This document shows, in pieces, positions 29,289 through 38,294 of a DNA stretch of 64,000 bases. Source of the stretch: Sphingobacterium sp. LZ7M1 (GTDB lineage Bacteria; Bacteroidota; Bacteroidia; Sphingobacteriales; Sphingobacteriaceae). Where the stretch lies: NCBI RefSeq assembly GCF_024296865.1, contig NZ_CP101134.1:3844001-3908000 (forward strand), written 5' to 3'. The translations under genes were made by a program, and so were the position numbers. The notes beneath the pieces were generated by a model. That model made no database searches and had not been told where the DNA came from. It worked only from the letters and a program-made list of their open reading frames with translations. Positions within the stretch are counted from its first letter, which is position 1, and every line of letters starts with the position of its first letter.

Positions 29289-30566
29289 ATGGAGCAGACT
29301 AACCAGAAACAGCCGATTGAAGTATTCCCCAAAAACCCCATCCTATTTAGGTTTTGCTTTATATTAATAACCCTCTTTATCATATTGATAAACAACAACA
29401 GCTTCTTTTTCTTACTCTTCTTGGAGCGCATTCTCACTCCAGTCTTAACTGACCTCCTAAAATTCCTGGCTTCTGGGTTTGTGAAGTTCGATGGGAACAT
29501 GCCCTTTAGGAGTGGAAGCGGAGACACCACCTTGCAATGGCTTCTCCTATTATTGATCAGCATAGTATCTATTATAGGATGTATTATATGGACACTCATC
29601 GATCGGAAAAATAAGGTCTACCCAAGATTATACTATTGGCTCACGGTGCTGATCAGGTATTACATTGCTATTACCATGTTGATGTACGGATTCGTCAAAG
29701 TTTTCTCTCAGCAATTTCCAGTCCCAGATCTCATCAGACTGACTGAACCCCTATATAAGTTTTCACCGATGGGATTGGCATGGACCTTTTATGGAGCTTC
29801 GCCCGCCTACAATATATTTATAGGTATTGCCGAAATGTTAGGCGTCTTGCTGTTGTTCCGAAAGACGACCACCTTGGGCGCATTGATCATGCTGGGGGTC
29901 AGCATAAACGTAATGGCTACAAATTATTTCTATGATGTACCCGTCAAGATGGTTTCCACGGCCCTGGTTCTGTTCTGTCTTTTTCTGTTGGCGCCAAATA
30001 TCAAAAGGTTCTATATGCTATTGATCAAACAGGAACCGGTCCAGCTCAGCAGACCGCCGCAGCCCACCTTCAGCAAACGCTGGAAACGAATTGCATTTAT
30101 CTCCATAAAATACCTGTTCATAATATTGACAGTCGCCTCCCTGATTCCAAGGACCCATTCAACCAGAAAGTACATCGCTCAACTCCAGGGTAAAAAAAGC
30201 GAACTGTACGGCGCATATTATATACCCTTTAAGGAACATCTGAACCGAAAGAAAATAAACATGCCTGACCATTGGCACTACTTAATATTCACTAATGAAA
30301 ACAGCTTAACGGTTCGGGATGAAAGTATGGACCTGATATACTATCAGCTTATCCCCACAAAAGACAGTAAGGAATTTAGAATCGTAGGGAAATACAATGA
30401 ACCTTCGCTGGACCTGAAATACCGACTAAAGGAAGATGGATTGATACTCATGGAAACGGACAGCAAGGATTCCACATCTATCTTTTTGGAGAAGATAGAC
30501 ATGGAGAACATTGACCTGAAGACCCGGACTTTCCGCTGGGTGCAGGACTATCCTTATAATAGGTAG
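29289..30566 (+). CDS. Multi-pass membrane protein with DoxX-like region
   Basis: 425-residue membrane protein, function unknown. About seven to eight hydrophobic segments occur: near 20-48, 83-105, 118-140, 175-195, 200-215, 220-240 and 265-285. The middle part (GFVKVFSQQFP, GIAEMLGVLLLFRKTTTLGALIMLGVSINVMATNYFYDVPVK) looks like the four-helix DoxX/SURF4-type fold. A C-terminal soluble part of about 140 residues (about 285-425) is rich in charged residues and beta-strand patterns. Its stop codon abuts the stop of the convergent acyl-CoA dehydrogenase. The DoxX assignment rests on pattern, not a search. Confidence 0.65.
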   Translation: MEQTNQKQPIEVFPKNPILFRFCFILITLFIILINNNSFFFLLFLERILTPVLTDLLKFLASGFVKFDGNMPFRSGSGDTTLQWLLLLLISIVSIIGCIIWTLIDRKNKVYPRLYYWLTVLIRYYIAITMLMYGFVKVFSQQFPVPDLIRLTEPLYKFSPMGLAWTFYGASPAYNIFIGIAEMLGVLLLFRKTTTLGALIMLGVSINVMATNYFYDVPVKMVSTALVLFCLFLLAPNIKRFYMLLIKQEPVQLSRPPQPTFSKRWKRIAFISIKYLFIILTVASLIPRTHSTRKYIAQLQGKKSELYGAYYIPFKEHLNRKKINMPDHWHYLIFTNENSLTVRDESMDLIYYQLIPTKDSKEFRIVGKYNEPSLDLKYRLKEDGLILMETDSKDSTSIFLEKIDMENIDLKTRTFRWVQDYPYNR

Positions 30567-31718
30567 TTAAAAAGCATTGATGCCCGTGATGTCATTTCCG
30601 GTAATCAACAGATGTACATCGTGGGTACCTTCATAGGTAATGACCGATTCCAGGTTCATCATATGGCGCATGATCGGATAATCGCCGACAATACCCATAG
30701 CGCCTAATATCTGCCTGGCTTCACGGGCCACCTGCAAGGCCATATTCACATTGTTGCGTTTGGCCATGGAAATCTGTGCAGGTGTTGCACGGTCCTCAAT
30801 CTTCAACTGCCCTAACCGCCAGGACAGCAATTGTGCCTTGGTAATCTCCGTGACCATCTCTGCCAATTTCTTTTGCTGCAGTTGAAAAGAAGCAATGGGC
30901 TTCCCAAATTGCTTGCGTTCCTTGGCATATTGCAATGCCGTCTGATAACAATCCACAGCAGCACCGATGGCTCCCCAAGAAATACCATACCGTGCAGAAT
31001 TTAGGCAGGACAATGGGCCTTTCATGGAACTGACTTCGGGAAGGACATTATCTTGCGGAATAAAAACCTGATCAAAGACCAGTTCACCTGTTTTTGAGGC
31101 CCGTAGCGACCATTTATTCAGGGTTTCAGGTGTACTGAATCCTTCAAAGTCCCTTTCAACGATCACCCCACGGATCTTTTTGTCCTCATCGCGTGCCCAT
31201 ACCACGGCGATATCACAGATTGGCGCATTGGTGATCCACATTTTGGAACCAGACAAGCGGTACCCCTCCCCGTCCTTTAGCAACTTGGTCTCCATACTTC
31301 CAGGGTCAGAGCCATGGTTAGGTTCGGTAAGGCCAAATGCGCCGATGAGTTCTCCCGTTGCCAAACGAGGCAAGAACCTATGTTTCTGTTCTTCCGAACC
31401 GAACTTATAGATCGGGAACATCACTAAGGAGGATTGCACCGAAGCAGCAGACCGAATGGCCGAGTCACCAAACTCCAGTTCCTGCATAATCAATCCATAG
31501 GACATATAGTCCAGTCCTACCCCACCATACTCTTCAGGAATAAATGGACCGAGTGCACCAATAGCACCTAATTTTTTCATCAAGCCCGGAATTTCCTTAT
31601 GTTCCTGGGCATATTGATCGATGACCGGTAGGATCTCGAATTTTACAAATTCACGGATGGCATCCCGAACAAGGATCTGCTCAGGGGTCAAAAACTCTTC
31701 AATTTGGTAGTAGTCCAT
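30567..31718 (-). CDS. Glutaryl-CoA dehydrogenase-like acyl-CoA dehydrogenase
   Basis: FAD-dependent acyl-CoA dehydrogenase of 383 residues. The segments IRSAASVQSSLVM (with Arg89 at the position of the glutaryl carboxylate-binding arginine of human GCDH), GLTEPNHGSDPGSMETK near residue 130 and the catalytic base Glu363 in TYEGTHDVH mark the glutaryl-CoA dehydrogenase branch, which oxidises and decarboxylates glutaryl-CoA to crotonyl-CoA. It is divergent from the aminoadipate semialdehyde dehydrogenase and lysine aminotransferase genes, so the three probably serve lysine breakdown. Other short-chain acyl-CoA dehydrogenases are the alternative. Confidence 0.88.
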   Translation of the reverse strand: MDYYQIEEFLTPEQILVRDAIREFVKFEILPVIDQYAQEHKEIPGLMKKLGAIGALGPFIPEEYGGVGLDYMSYGLIMQELEFGDSAIRSAASVQSSLVMFPIYKFGSEEQKHRFLPRLATGELIGAFGLTEPNHGSDPGSMETKLLKDGEGYRLSGSKMWITNAPICDIAVVWARDEDKKIRGVIVERDFEGFSTPETLNKWSLRASKTGELVFDQVFIPQDNVLPEVSSMKGPLSCLNSARYGISWGAIGAAVDCYQTALQYAKERKQFGKPIASFQLQQKKLAEMVTEITKAQLLSWRLGQLKIEDRATPAQISMAKRNNVNMALQVAREARQILGAMGIVGDYPIMRHMMNLESVITYEGTHDVHLLITGNDITGINAF

Positions 31719-31941
31719 GGGTAATTTAGATTTATAGACATTAGCTAATAGGCAGACCTTAAATAGCCTGTGCTAAAAAGTCCTAATGCTTTTCGAATCT
31801 ATCGCAAATAACCTGTTTGAAAAATGACTAAAATCACCATTACAACAAACAATTGTGAATAACATCTACAAATCGCACCAGACATAGTCTACGGCCCATT
31901 ATCTTATGTCCAAATTACAAAATAAATTCGACCAAATTCAG

Positions 31942-31970
31942 TTGACAACAAAATATATTCGCTATATTTA
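31942..31970 (+). promoter_or_regulatory. Possible promoter of the lysine catabolic genes
   Basis: TTG at 31942-31944, 18 bases, TATATTTA at 31963-31970, 30 bases before the start codon. The -7 box lacks the usual final G. The gap 31719-31999 holds no other gene. Confidence 0.35.
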
Positions 31971-31999
31971 TAGAAATTTCGAATAATATAAACCATATT

Positions 32000-33529
32000 A
32001 TGACATCAAAAGAATTAAAAACACTTGGGATCGAGGCTGAAAACCTAGGTACATCGACAGGGAGCAAATGGTTTGCTCAGGGTGAGTTGATTGAATCTTA
32101 TTCACCTACCAATGGCAAATTGATTGCTAAGATAAAGAGTACGACCAGGAAAGAATACGAAAAAGTAATACAAGAGGCAGAGAAGGCGAAATTGGTTTGG
32201 CGCGATATCCCAGCACCAAAGCGTGGCGAGATTGTCCGTCAATTAGGAGAGAAACTTCGCGAGCTGAAACCTGTCCTAGGCAAGCTGGTTTCCTATGAAA
32301 TGGGGAAATCCTACCAAGAAGGAATGGGTGAGGTTCAGGAGATGATCGATATCTGTGATTTTGCAGTGGGCCTATCCAGACAATTATATGGAAATACCAT
32401 CCATTCAGAAAGACCAGGTCACCGCATGTACGACCAATATCATCCTTTAGGGATCGTGGGTATCATCACCGCTTTCAATTTTCCGGTAGCGGTCTGGTCA
32501 TGGAATGCTGCCTTGGCCCTAGTTTGTGGAGACGTGGTAGTATGGAAGTCAAGTGAGAAAACACCATTGTGCGCAGTAGCCTGCCAGCATATCATAGCCG
32601 ATATATTGAAAGCAAATAAGTTACCGGAAGGGATCTCTTCTATTATCGTCGGTGATGCCGAAGTAGGAAAATGGATTTCAGAAGACGAACGCATTCCTTT
32701 GGTATCTGCTACAGGCTCTACCCGTATGGGGAAAGAGGTTGCCACGGTTGTTGCCAAACGCTTGGGCAAATCTCTATTGGAACTAGGGGGTAACAATGCG
32801 ATTATCGTCAGTCCAAGTGCAGATCTGAAAATGACCATTATAGGAGCCGTATTTGGAGCCGTAGGTACTGCTGGGCAACGTTGTACAAGTACCCGTCGAT
32901 TGATCATCCACGAAAGCATCTATGACAAGGTGAAAAAGTCATTGGTAGATGCCTATAAGCAGATAAAAATCGGAGATCCATTGGACAGCAACAACCACAT
33001 GGGACCTTTGATCGATACCGCAGCGGTGAACATGTACCTTGATGCTTTGAAAAAAATAAAAGCGGAAGGCGGAAAGTTGTTGACCAAGGGTGAAGTACTG
33101 GAAGGTAAGGGCTATGAAAGCGGTTGTTATGTGACTCCGGTAATTGCTGAGGTGGAGAACCATTATGAAATCGTGCAACATGAAACCTTTGCCCCAATCC
33201 TTTATTTAATAAAATACAGCGGTGAAGTAGATGCGGCCATTGCATTGCAAAATGGCGTTAAGCAAGGCCTTTCATCGGCTATCATGACCAATAGCTTGCG
33301 TGAGGCAGAACTGTTCTTAAGCCAGAATGGCTCGGATTGCGGTATTGCCAATGTCAACATCGGCACATCAGGCGCTGAGATCGGTGGAGCTTTCGGGGGA
33401 GAGAAAGACACAGGTGGCGGCCGTGAATCTGGTTCAGATGCATGGAAAGTATATATGCGCAGACAAACAAATACCATCAATTATACCACTAGCCTACCAT
33501 TGGCACAGGGAATTAAATTTGATCTATAA
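32000..33529 (+). CDS. Aminoadipate-semialdehyde dehydrogenase (ALDH7-like)
   Basis: NAD-dependent aldehyde dehydrogenase of 509 residues, close to the ALDH7 (antiquitin) group: RPGHRMYDQYHPLGIVGIITAFNFPVAVW is characteristic, as is GNTIHSERP before it. Catalytic Glu261 (LELGGNNA) and nucleophile Cys295 (GTAGQRCTSTRR) are intact; the NAD pocket motif SATGSTRMG is at about 236-244. The expected reaction is oxidation of alpha-aminoadipate 6-semialdehyde to alpha-aminoadipate. The lysine 6-transaminase that would make this aldehyde follows 20 bases downstream, supporting the specific substrate. Confidence 0.9.
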   Translation: MTSKELKTLGIEAENLGTSTGSKWFAQGELIESYSPTNGKLIAKIKSTTRKEYEKVIQEAEKAKLVWRDIPAPKRGEIVRQLGEKLRELKPVLGKLVSYEMGKSYQEGMGEVQEMIDICDFAVGLSRQLYGNTIHSERPGHRMYDQYHPLGIVGIITAFNFPVAVWSWNAALALVCGDVVVWKSSEKTPLCAVACQHIIADILKANKLPEGISSIIVGDAEVGKWISEDERIPLVSATGSTRMGKEVATVVAKRLGKSLLELGGNNAIIVSPSADLKMTIIGAVFGAVGTAGQRCTSTRRLIIHESIYDKVKKSLVDAYKQIKIGDPLDSNNHMGPLIDTAAVNMYLDALKKIKAEGGKLLTKGEVLEGKGYESGCYVTPVIAEVENHYEIVQHETFAPILYLIKYSGEVDAAIALQNGVKQGLSSAIMTNSLREAELFLSQNGSDCGIANVNIGTSGAEIGGAFGGEKDTGGGRESGSDAWKVYMRRQTNTINYTTSLPLAQGIKFDL

Positions 33530-33549
33530 AAATTAGATTATAAACGATT

Positions 33550-34842
33550 ATGATAAGAGAAACACATAAAAGATTAGCAAAACATATCTTGGCAGATGGC
33601 CTTCCGGTTGTCATGGACCTTGAGAAATCCCACGGTTCATACATTGTAGACATCGACGGCAAGGAATATCTGGACATGTTCAGCATGTTCGCATCATCGC
33701 CTGTAGGCTATAACCATCCTTATATCCTGGCAAATGAAAAACAGTTGGAAAAGGTTTCCATCAATAAATTAGCGCTGTCGGATATCTATCCCGATGAGTA
33801 TGCGGATTTCATGGATGTCTTTGAACGCGTAGGGATTCCAAAGGAACTAAGCTATTGTTTCTTTATCGATGGCGGTGGTCTGGCGGTTGAAAACGCCTTA
33901 AAAGCCGCATTCGACTGGAAAACCAGGCTGAACCTAGCCAATGGCATCGACCAGGAAGCGAGTCAGGTCATTCATTTCAAACAGGCATTCCATGGCAGGA
34001 CCGGTTATACACTTTCGTTGACTAATACCAAGGACCCTAGGAAATACATGTACTTCCCAAAATTCAATTGGCCAAGGATCAGCAATCCGAAATTGACCTT
34101 CCCATTAACGGAGGAGTCGGTTGCTGCGACCGTTGAGTTGGAAAAACAAGCTGTTCAGGAGATCGAAGCCGCTATCGCCAATAATCCGAATGATATCGCC
34201 TGCTTGATCTTGGAGCCTATCCAAGCTGAAGGCGGGGACAACCATTTCCGTAAGGAATTCTTTGTGAAACTGAGAGAGATCTGTGACAAGAACGATATCA
34301 TCTTGATCTTGGATGAGGTTCAGACAGGAATTGCCATGACCGGGAAAATGTGGTGTTACCAACATTACGGAATTGTTCCAGATGTAATTTCCTTCGGAAA
34401 GAAAACACAGGTCTGTGGGATCTTGGCCAACAAAGAGAAGTTTGACCGTGTTGAAAAGAATGTTTTCCAAGAGTCTAGCCGGATCAATTCTACTTTTGGA
34501 GGCAACTTGGTTGACATGATCCGGTTCAAATTGATCTTGGAGATCATTGAAAAAGAAGGTCTGGTCAATAAAGCGGAGTCGTTAGGTGAGTATCTTCAGG
34601 TAAAATTGATGGAACTGGCTGAAAAACACCCTTCCATCAGCAATGTTCGCGGAAAAGGATTGTTGGTTGCTTTCGACCTTCCGACGCCAGAGGCAAGAGA
34701 TAAGTTTGTTTCTGAAGCGATGGCTGAAAACATGTTGATCTTAGGCTGTGGTGAAAAGAGCATTCGATTCAGACCGCACCTGACGGTGAACAAAGAAGAT
34801 TTAGACAAAGCGATTGCCATCGTTGATAAAGTGGTTGATTAA
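33550..34842 (+). CDS. lat: L-lysine 6-transaminase
   Basis: PLP-dependent class III aminotransferase of 430 residues. The segments MFSMFASSPVGYNHP, FIDGGGLAVENALKAAFDWK and QAFHGRTGYTLSLTNT are those of lysine epsilon-aminotransferase rather than general ornithine or acetylornithine enzymes. Asp255 (ILDEVQTG) would contact the PLP nitrogen and a lysine in FGKKTQVCG (284/285) would form the Schiff base. Expected reaction: L-lysine plus 2-oxoglutarate to aminoadipate semialdehyde and glutamate. Second gene of the operon with the semialdehyde dehydrogenase; a terminator follows. Confidence 0.92.
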   Translation: MIRETHKRLAKHILADGLPVVMDLEKSHGSYIVDIDGKEYLDMFSMFASSPVGYNHPYILANEKQLEKVSINKLALSDIYPDEYADFMDVFERVGIPKELSYCFFIDGGGLAVENALKAAFDWKTRLNLANGIDQEASQVIHFKQAFHGRTGYTLSLTNTKDPRKYMYFPKFNWPRISNPKLTFPLTEESVAATVELEKQAVQEIEAAIANNPNDIACLILEPIQAEGGDNHFRKEFFVKLREICDKNDIILILDEVQTGIAMTGKMWCYQHYGIVPDVISFGKKTQVCGILANKEKFDRVEKNVFQESSRINSTFGGNLVDMIRFKLILEIIEKEGLVNKAESLGEYLQVKLMELAEKHPSISNVRGKGLLVAFDLPTPEARDKFVSEAMAENMLILGCGEKSIRFRPHLTVNKEDLDKAIAIVDKVVD

Positions 34843-34854
34843 ATATAATTGATT

Positions 34855-34884
34855 ATCCCGATCGAAAGGTCGGGATTTTTTTTT
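34855..34884 (+). terminator. Terminator of the lysine catabolic operon
   Basis: Stem atcccgatc / ggtcgggat (one wobble) with a four-base loop and a run of nine T. Confidence 0.88.
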
Positions 34885-34925
34885 GATTGGTTTCTGGCAA
34901 ATATACGGTTGGGATAATATTGAAA

Positions 34926-35135
34926 CACAAATCGGAATTCTACAAATATTTCACCCCATCCTGGGGTTTAAATGGACAACAAGCCGGAATCCAACAGATA
35001 TTTCACAACATCCTGGGGTTTCTTTTTTTAGATGCCATTTTTCATGGTTCCATTTTTGGATAATATGTTTGGAAACCTATATAATACACCTTATTGATTT
35101 TGAAGGGAAACCCCCAGAGGGGGTGAAATATTTTT
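34926..35135. repeat. Hairpin repeats followed by AATATTT, three copies
   Basis: Two direct copies with a 52-base period (34928-34969 and 34980-35021) share 'cggaat', 'atatttcac' and 'atcctggggttt'. A third copy (35107-35133) is inverted: aaacccccagagggggtgaa then atattt. Each has a small G/C hairpin (ccccatcctgggg, cccccagaggggg) next to an AATATTT-like tract. Part of the 838-base gene-free gap 34843-35680. Confidence 0.7.
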
Positions 35136-35154
35136 CTGCAATTTGTCTTGAAGA

Positions 35155-35465
35155 AATAAAATAATTCGTTCGCTGTGCTCACGATGACAACGATTCTAAA
35201 AAAAATACAACAATAGATTCTTAGCTGCGCTCTGAATCTCTCCCCAACTCTTTTCCAATTCTGAACGATTAGTGAAGAATCTGTACGTAAATGGCCCAAA
35301 ACATCATTGTCATCTTCCATCGAAGATAGATAACCTGAACGCCATTACTTTCAATGTTTGTATGGTTCCGAGACCCTTCGTTCCTCAGGCTGACTCTGGA
35401 AAGGATGTATTTTTTGCAAAAAAACCTAGCGGGGCTGATATATTTTCCCGTCGGAAAAACTAAAC
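35155..35465. repeat. Long dispersed intergenic repeat, copy 1
   Basis: Shares, in the same order and orientation, many blocks with 57478-57790: gaagaaataaaat, cgttcgc.gtgctcacgatg, acaatagattctt, gctctgaat, ttctgaa.gattagtgaag, tgtatggttccgaga and a late 'ccctagaa/cctagcgg' hairpin piece. No conserved reading frame crosses it, so it is not a decayed gene as far as I can see. Confidence 0.7.
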
Positions 35466-35666
35466 CTTCTTTTTTAGTATCCTTAAACTCTTTCAGCATT
35501 CCAAACAGCTTGCTTCCTGGACTTCAACAGCCAAGAGATGCATCTTTCGGCCTTATTTCCAATAGGTTAGAATTCGATTTTTAAGTTGCTCAAGAAAGAT
35601 CCAAAAATTGACAAAATTTAGCTGAAAGAGAAGGCCTGAAAACCCGAACGATTGGTGTCATTTTTG

Positions 35667-35674
35667 TACCTTTG
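35667..35674 (+). promoter_or_regulatory. Promoter -7 box directly before mutL
   Basis: TACCTTTG ends six bases before the mutL ATG, so transcription would begin at or next to the start codon. The -33 element is not clear. Confidence 0.5.
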
Positions 35675-35680
35675 TAGATT

Positions 35681-37546
35681 ATGTCGGATATTATTCAATT
35701 GCTTCCAGATTCAGTAGCAAACCAAATCGCAGCGGGTGAAGTTGTTCAGCGACCAGCCTCAGCGATCAAGGAACTATTGGAGAATGCTATTGATGCAGGA
35801 GCAGATCATATAAAACTTATTATTAAGGATGCGGGCAAGTCATTGATCCAGGTGATCGACAATGGCTGTGGAATGAGTGTAACGGATGCGCGTCTTTGTT
35901 TTGAACGTCATGCAACTTCGAAAATCCGAAAAGCTGAAGATCTTTTCGCGATCCGGACGATGGGCTTCCGTGGGGAGGCAATGGCTTCGATTGCGGCCAT
36001 CGCCCACGTGGAACTTAAGAGCAGACGCATTGAAGATGAGCTTGGTACAGTGATAGAAATTGAAGGCTCGGAGGTGATCCAACAATTCCCCGATCAGGCT
36101 CCAGCAGGGACCAGCATCTCGGTAAAAAACCTATTCTACAATATTCCTGCAAGAAGAAATTTCCTGAAGAGCAATTCTGTTGAATTAAGGCATATCATAG
36201 ACGAGTTTCAACGTGTTGCACTAGCACATCCTGATATTTTCTTCACTTTCCACAGTGATGGCAATGAAATGTTCCATTTACCTAAGGAAACCCTGAAACA
36301 AAGGATCGTTCACCTTTTCGGCAACAACTATAATCAGCGACTGGTTCCAGTTGAAGAAACGACCAGCATCCTGAACATCAAAGGATTTATAGGGAAGCCG
36401 GAGTTTGCTAAGAAAACACGTGGCGAGCAGTTCTTTTTTGTCAATAACCGCTATATCAAGGACCCTTACCTAAACCATGCGGTGCTGAATGCCTATGAAG
36501 AGATCTTGCCCGCTGATACTTTCCCTTTATATGTGCTGTTCATTGATATCGATCCTTCGAAAATCGACATTAACGTGCACCCTACCAAAACGGAAATCAA
36601 GTATGAAGATGAGAAGGCGATCTATGCCATTCTGCGGTCTGCGGTAAAGCGTAGCATCGGGCGTTATAACATCGCTCCATCCTTGGATTTCGAGCAGGAG
36701 ACTGGCTTTAATGAGCTGATCACGCCAAAACCATTGGATGAGATCCAGGTACCTACCATCAATTTCAATCCTAATTTCAATCCTTTTGATGATGGGATGC
36801 CGAAGCAACCGAGAAGGTATACCTATCCAGAGCAGATTGAAAGAAAGTCCAGCATCCCACAGAATTGGGACAGCCTTTATGAAATTACGGAAACGGAAGA
36901 AACAGAGCAATTAAGTCTATTGCCGGAGGATACCGAACTGAAATCTGAGGCCGAAATAATTCAGCCTTCTGACCAGCCGAAGAAGCAATTTTTTCAATTG
37001 CACAATCGTTATATAGTATCGCAAATCCATTCTGGATTTATGCTGATCGACCAGCAGGCAGCACATGAGCGCATCCTGTTTGAACAGTTTCAGCAGCAAT
37101 TGCAGCACAATCAAGGATCGAGTCAGCAAAGTCTGTTTCCACAGACCATTGAGTTGAATTCGGCTGATTTTGCTTTAGTTCAGGAAATTTTGCCGGAAAT
37201 CCATGCATTGGGATTTCAGTTGCGACCATTCGGGAAAACTACGTATATTGTAGATGGAATTCCTGCGGATTTAGAAAACATTAATGAAGGGCAGATTATT
37301 GAAAAACTATTGGAGGATTTCAAAAACCAGAGTGATTTACGCCTAAACAAAAGAGAAAGGCTAGCAAAGAGCTTGGCTAAAAATGCCGCCATCAAACCGG
37401 GGACAAAACTGGAGAACGAAGGCATGGCAGAATTGATTGACAAACTGTTTGCCTGTGAATCTCCGAATATTTCGCTTTCTGGGAAGCCCGTCATCATCAC
37501 ATACACCTTGCAGGAGCTGGCAGAACGCTTTGGCAGGAATATTTAA
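35681..37546 (+). CDS. mutL: DNA mismatch repair protein MutL
   Basis: Mismatch repair ATPase of 621 residues. The GHKL ATPase domain is intact: IAAGEVVQRPASAIKELLENAIDAGA (residues 16-41), DNGCGMS near 61, HATSKI near 75, GFRGEAMASIAAIA near 93. The transducer domain follows (FFVNNRYIKDP; INVHPTKTEIKYED), then an acidic linker and a C-terminal dimerisation domain. The C-terminal part has DQQAAHERILFEQF and CESPNISLSGKPVIITYT, a reduced version of endonuclease-type motifs; I do not see a clear DQHAxxExxxxE metal site, the first motif being DQQAAHERILFE. It begins a conserved run with two rhomboid genes. Confidence 0.96.
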   Translation: MSDIIQLLPDSVANQIAAGEVVQRPASAIKELLENAIDAGADHIKLIIKDAGKSLIQVIDNGCGMSVTDARLCFERHATSKIRKAEDLFAIRTMGFRGEAMASIAAIAHVELKSRRIEDELGTVIEIEGSEVIQQFPDQAPAGTSISVKNLFYNIPARRNFLKSNSVELRHIIDEFQRVALAHPDIFFTFHSDGNEMFHLPKETLKQRIVHLFGNNYNQRLVPVEETTSILNIKGFIGKPEFAKKTRGEQFFFVNNRYIKDPYLNHAVLNAYEEILPADTFPLYVLFIDIDPSKIDINVHPTKTEIKYEDEKAIYAILRSAVKRSIGRYNIAPSLDFEQETGFNELITPKPLDEIQVPTINFNPNFNPFDDGMPKQPRRYTYPEQIERKSSIPQNWDSLYEITETEETEQLSLLPEDTELKSEAEIIQPSDQPKKQFFQLHNRYIVSQIHSGFMLIDQQAAHERILFEQFQQQLQHNQGSSQQSLFPQTIELNSADFALVQEILPEIHALGFQLRPFGKTTYIVDGIPADLENINEGQIIEKLLEDFKNQSDLRLNKRERLAKSLAKNAAIKPGTKLENEGMAELIDKLFACESPNISLSGKPVIITYTLQELAERFGRNI

Positions 37547-37561
37547 TTTTGAAATTATTAT

Positions 37562-38278
37562 ATGAATAACCTATTCGGCAATTTACCTACAGTGACTAAA
37601 AATCTATTGATCATCAATATCATCTGTTTTATTGGATCCATGATTTTCAGCCATGCCACGAATTTCTTTGGAGTATTTTATCCTGACTCCCCATTCTTTA
37701 AGATTTGGCAAGTCATCACCTACATGTTCATGCATGGAGGCTTTGCACATATATTTTTCAATATGTTTGCCTTGGTTATGTTTGGCGGTGTAATTGAGCG
37801 AATATTAGGCCCTAAAAAATTCTTGAATTACTATCTGATCTGCGGATTGGGCGCATTGGTGTTGCAATATGGGATCCAAGCCATTGAGGTTTACAATATC
37901 GCAGGTACGGTTAGGGCTTCACAATTCCTGAACTTTAACTTCACTACCGGAATGGTTTCGACCAATCTGCCGATAAGCCAGGATCAATTGGGCACCTTAC
38001 TTTCCATTTATGGGACGCCATTGGTTGGTGCTTCTGGAGCGATCTACGGATTATTACTGGCTTATGGTTATCTATTCCCTAATGCGGAAATAATGTTGAT
38101 CTTCTTGCCTATCCCAATCAAAGCAAAATACTTCATTCCTATCTTGATCGTTATCGAGATCTTTTTAGGTTTTTCAAATTCGGGCGGTTCAATTGCGCAC
38201 TTAGCCCACGTCGGTGGAGCATTATTTGGATTTATCCTTCTAAAAATCTGGGGCATCAGAAGAACAAATTATTATTAA
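37562..38278 (+). CDS. Rhomboid intramembrane serine protease
   Basis: Membrane protease of 238 residues with about six membrane segments. All family marks are present: HGGFAHIFFNMFAL (the H-x-x-x-N type oxyanion region, about residues 58-71), nucleophile Ser158 in GASGAIYG, and catalytic His216 in IAHLAHVGGALFGF. It would cleave membrane proteins within their transmembrane segments. It follows mutL by 15 bases and is followed by a related but apparently inactive rhomboid. Confidence 0.92.
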   Translation: MNNLFGNLPTVTKNLLIINIICFIGSMIFSHATNFFGVFYPDSPFFKIWQVITYMFMHGGFAHIFFNMFALVMFGGVIERILGPKKFLNYYLICGLGALVLQYGIQAIEVYNIAGTVRASQFLNFNFTTGMVSTNLPISQDQLGTLLSIYGTPLVGASGAIYGLLLAYGYLFPNAEIMLIFLPIPIKAKYFIPILIVIEIFLGFSNSGGSIAHLAHVGGALFGFILLKIWGIRRTNYY

Positions 38279-38294
38279 GATTGTATCCTAAGAT

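Noticed and set aside
35042..35584. Overlapping reading frames of 63-93 codons before mutL
   Set aside because: They lie in the dispersed repeats and do not persist in the second copy at 57.5 kb.
35681..37546. mutL as a frameshifted or truncated gene
   Set aside because: ATPase, transducer and C-terminal domains are complete in one frame of normal length.
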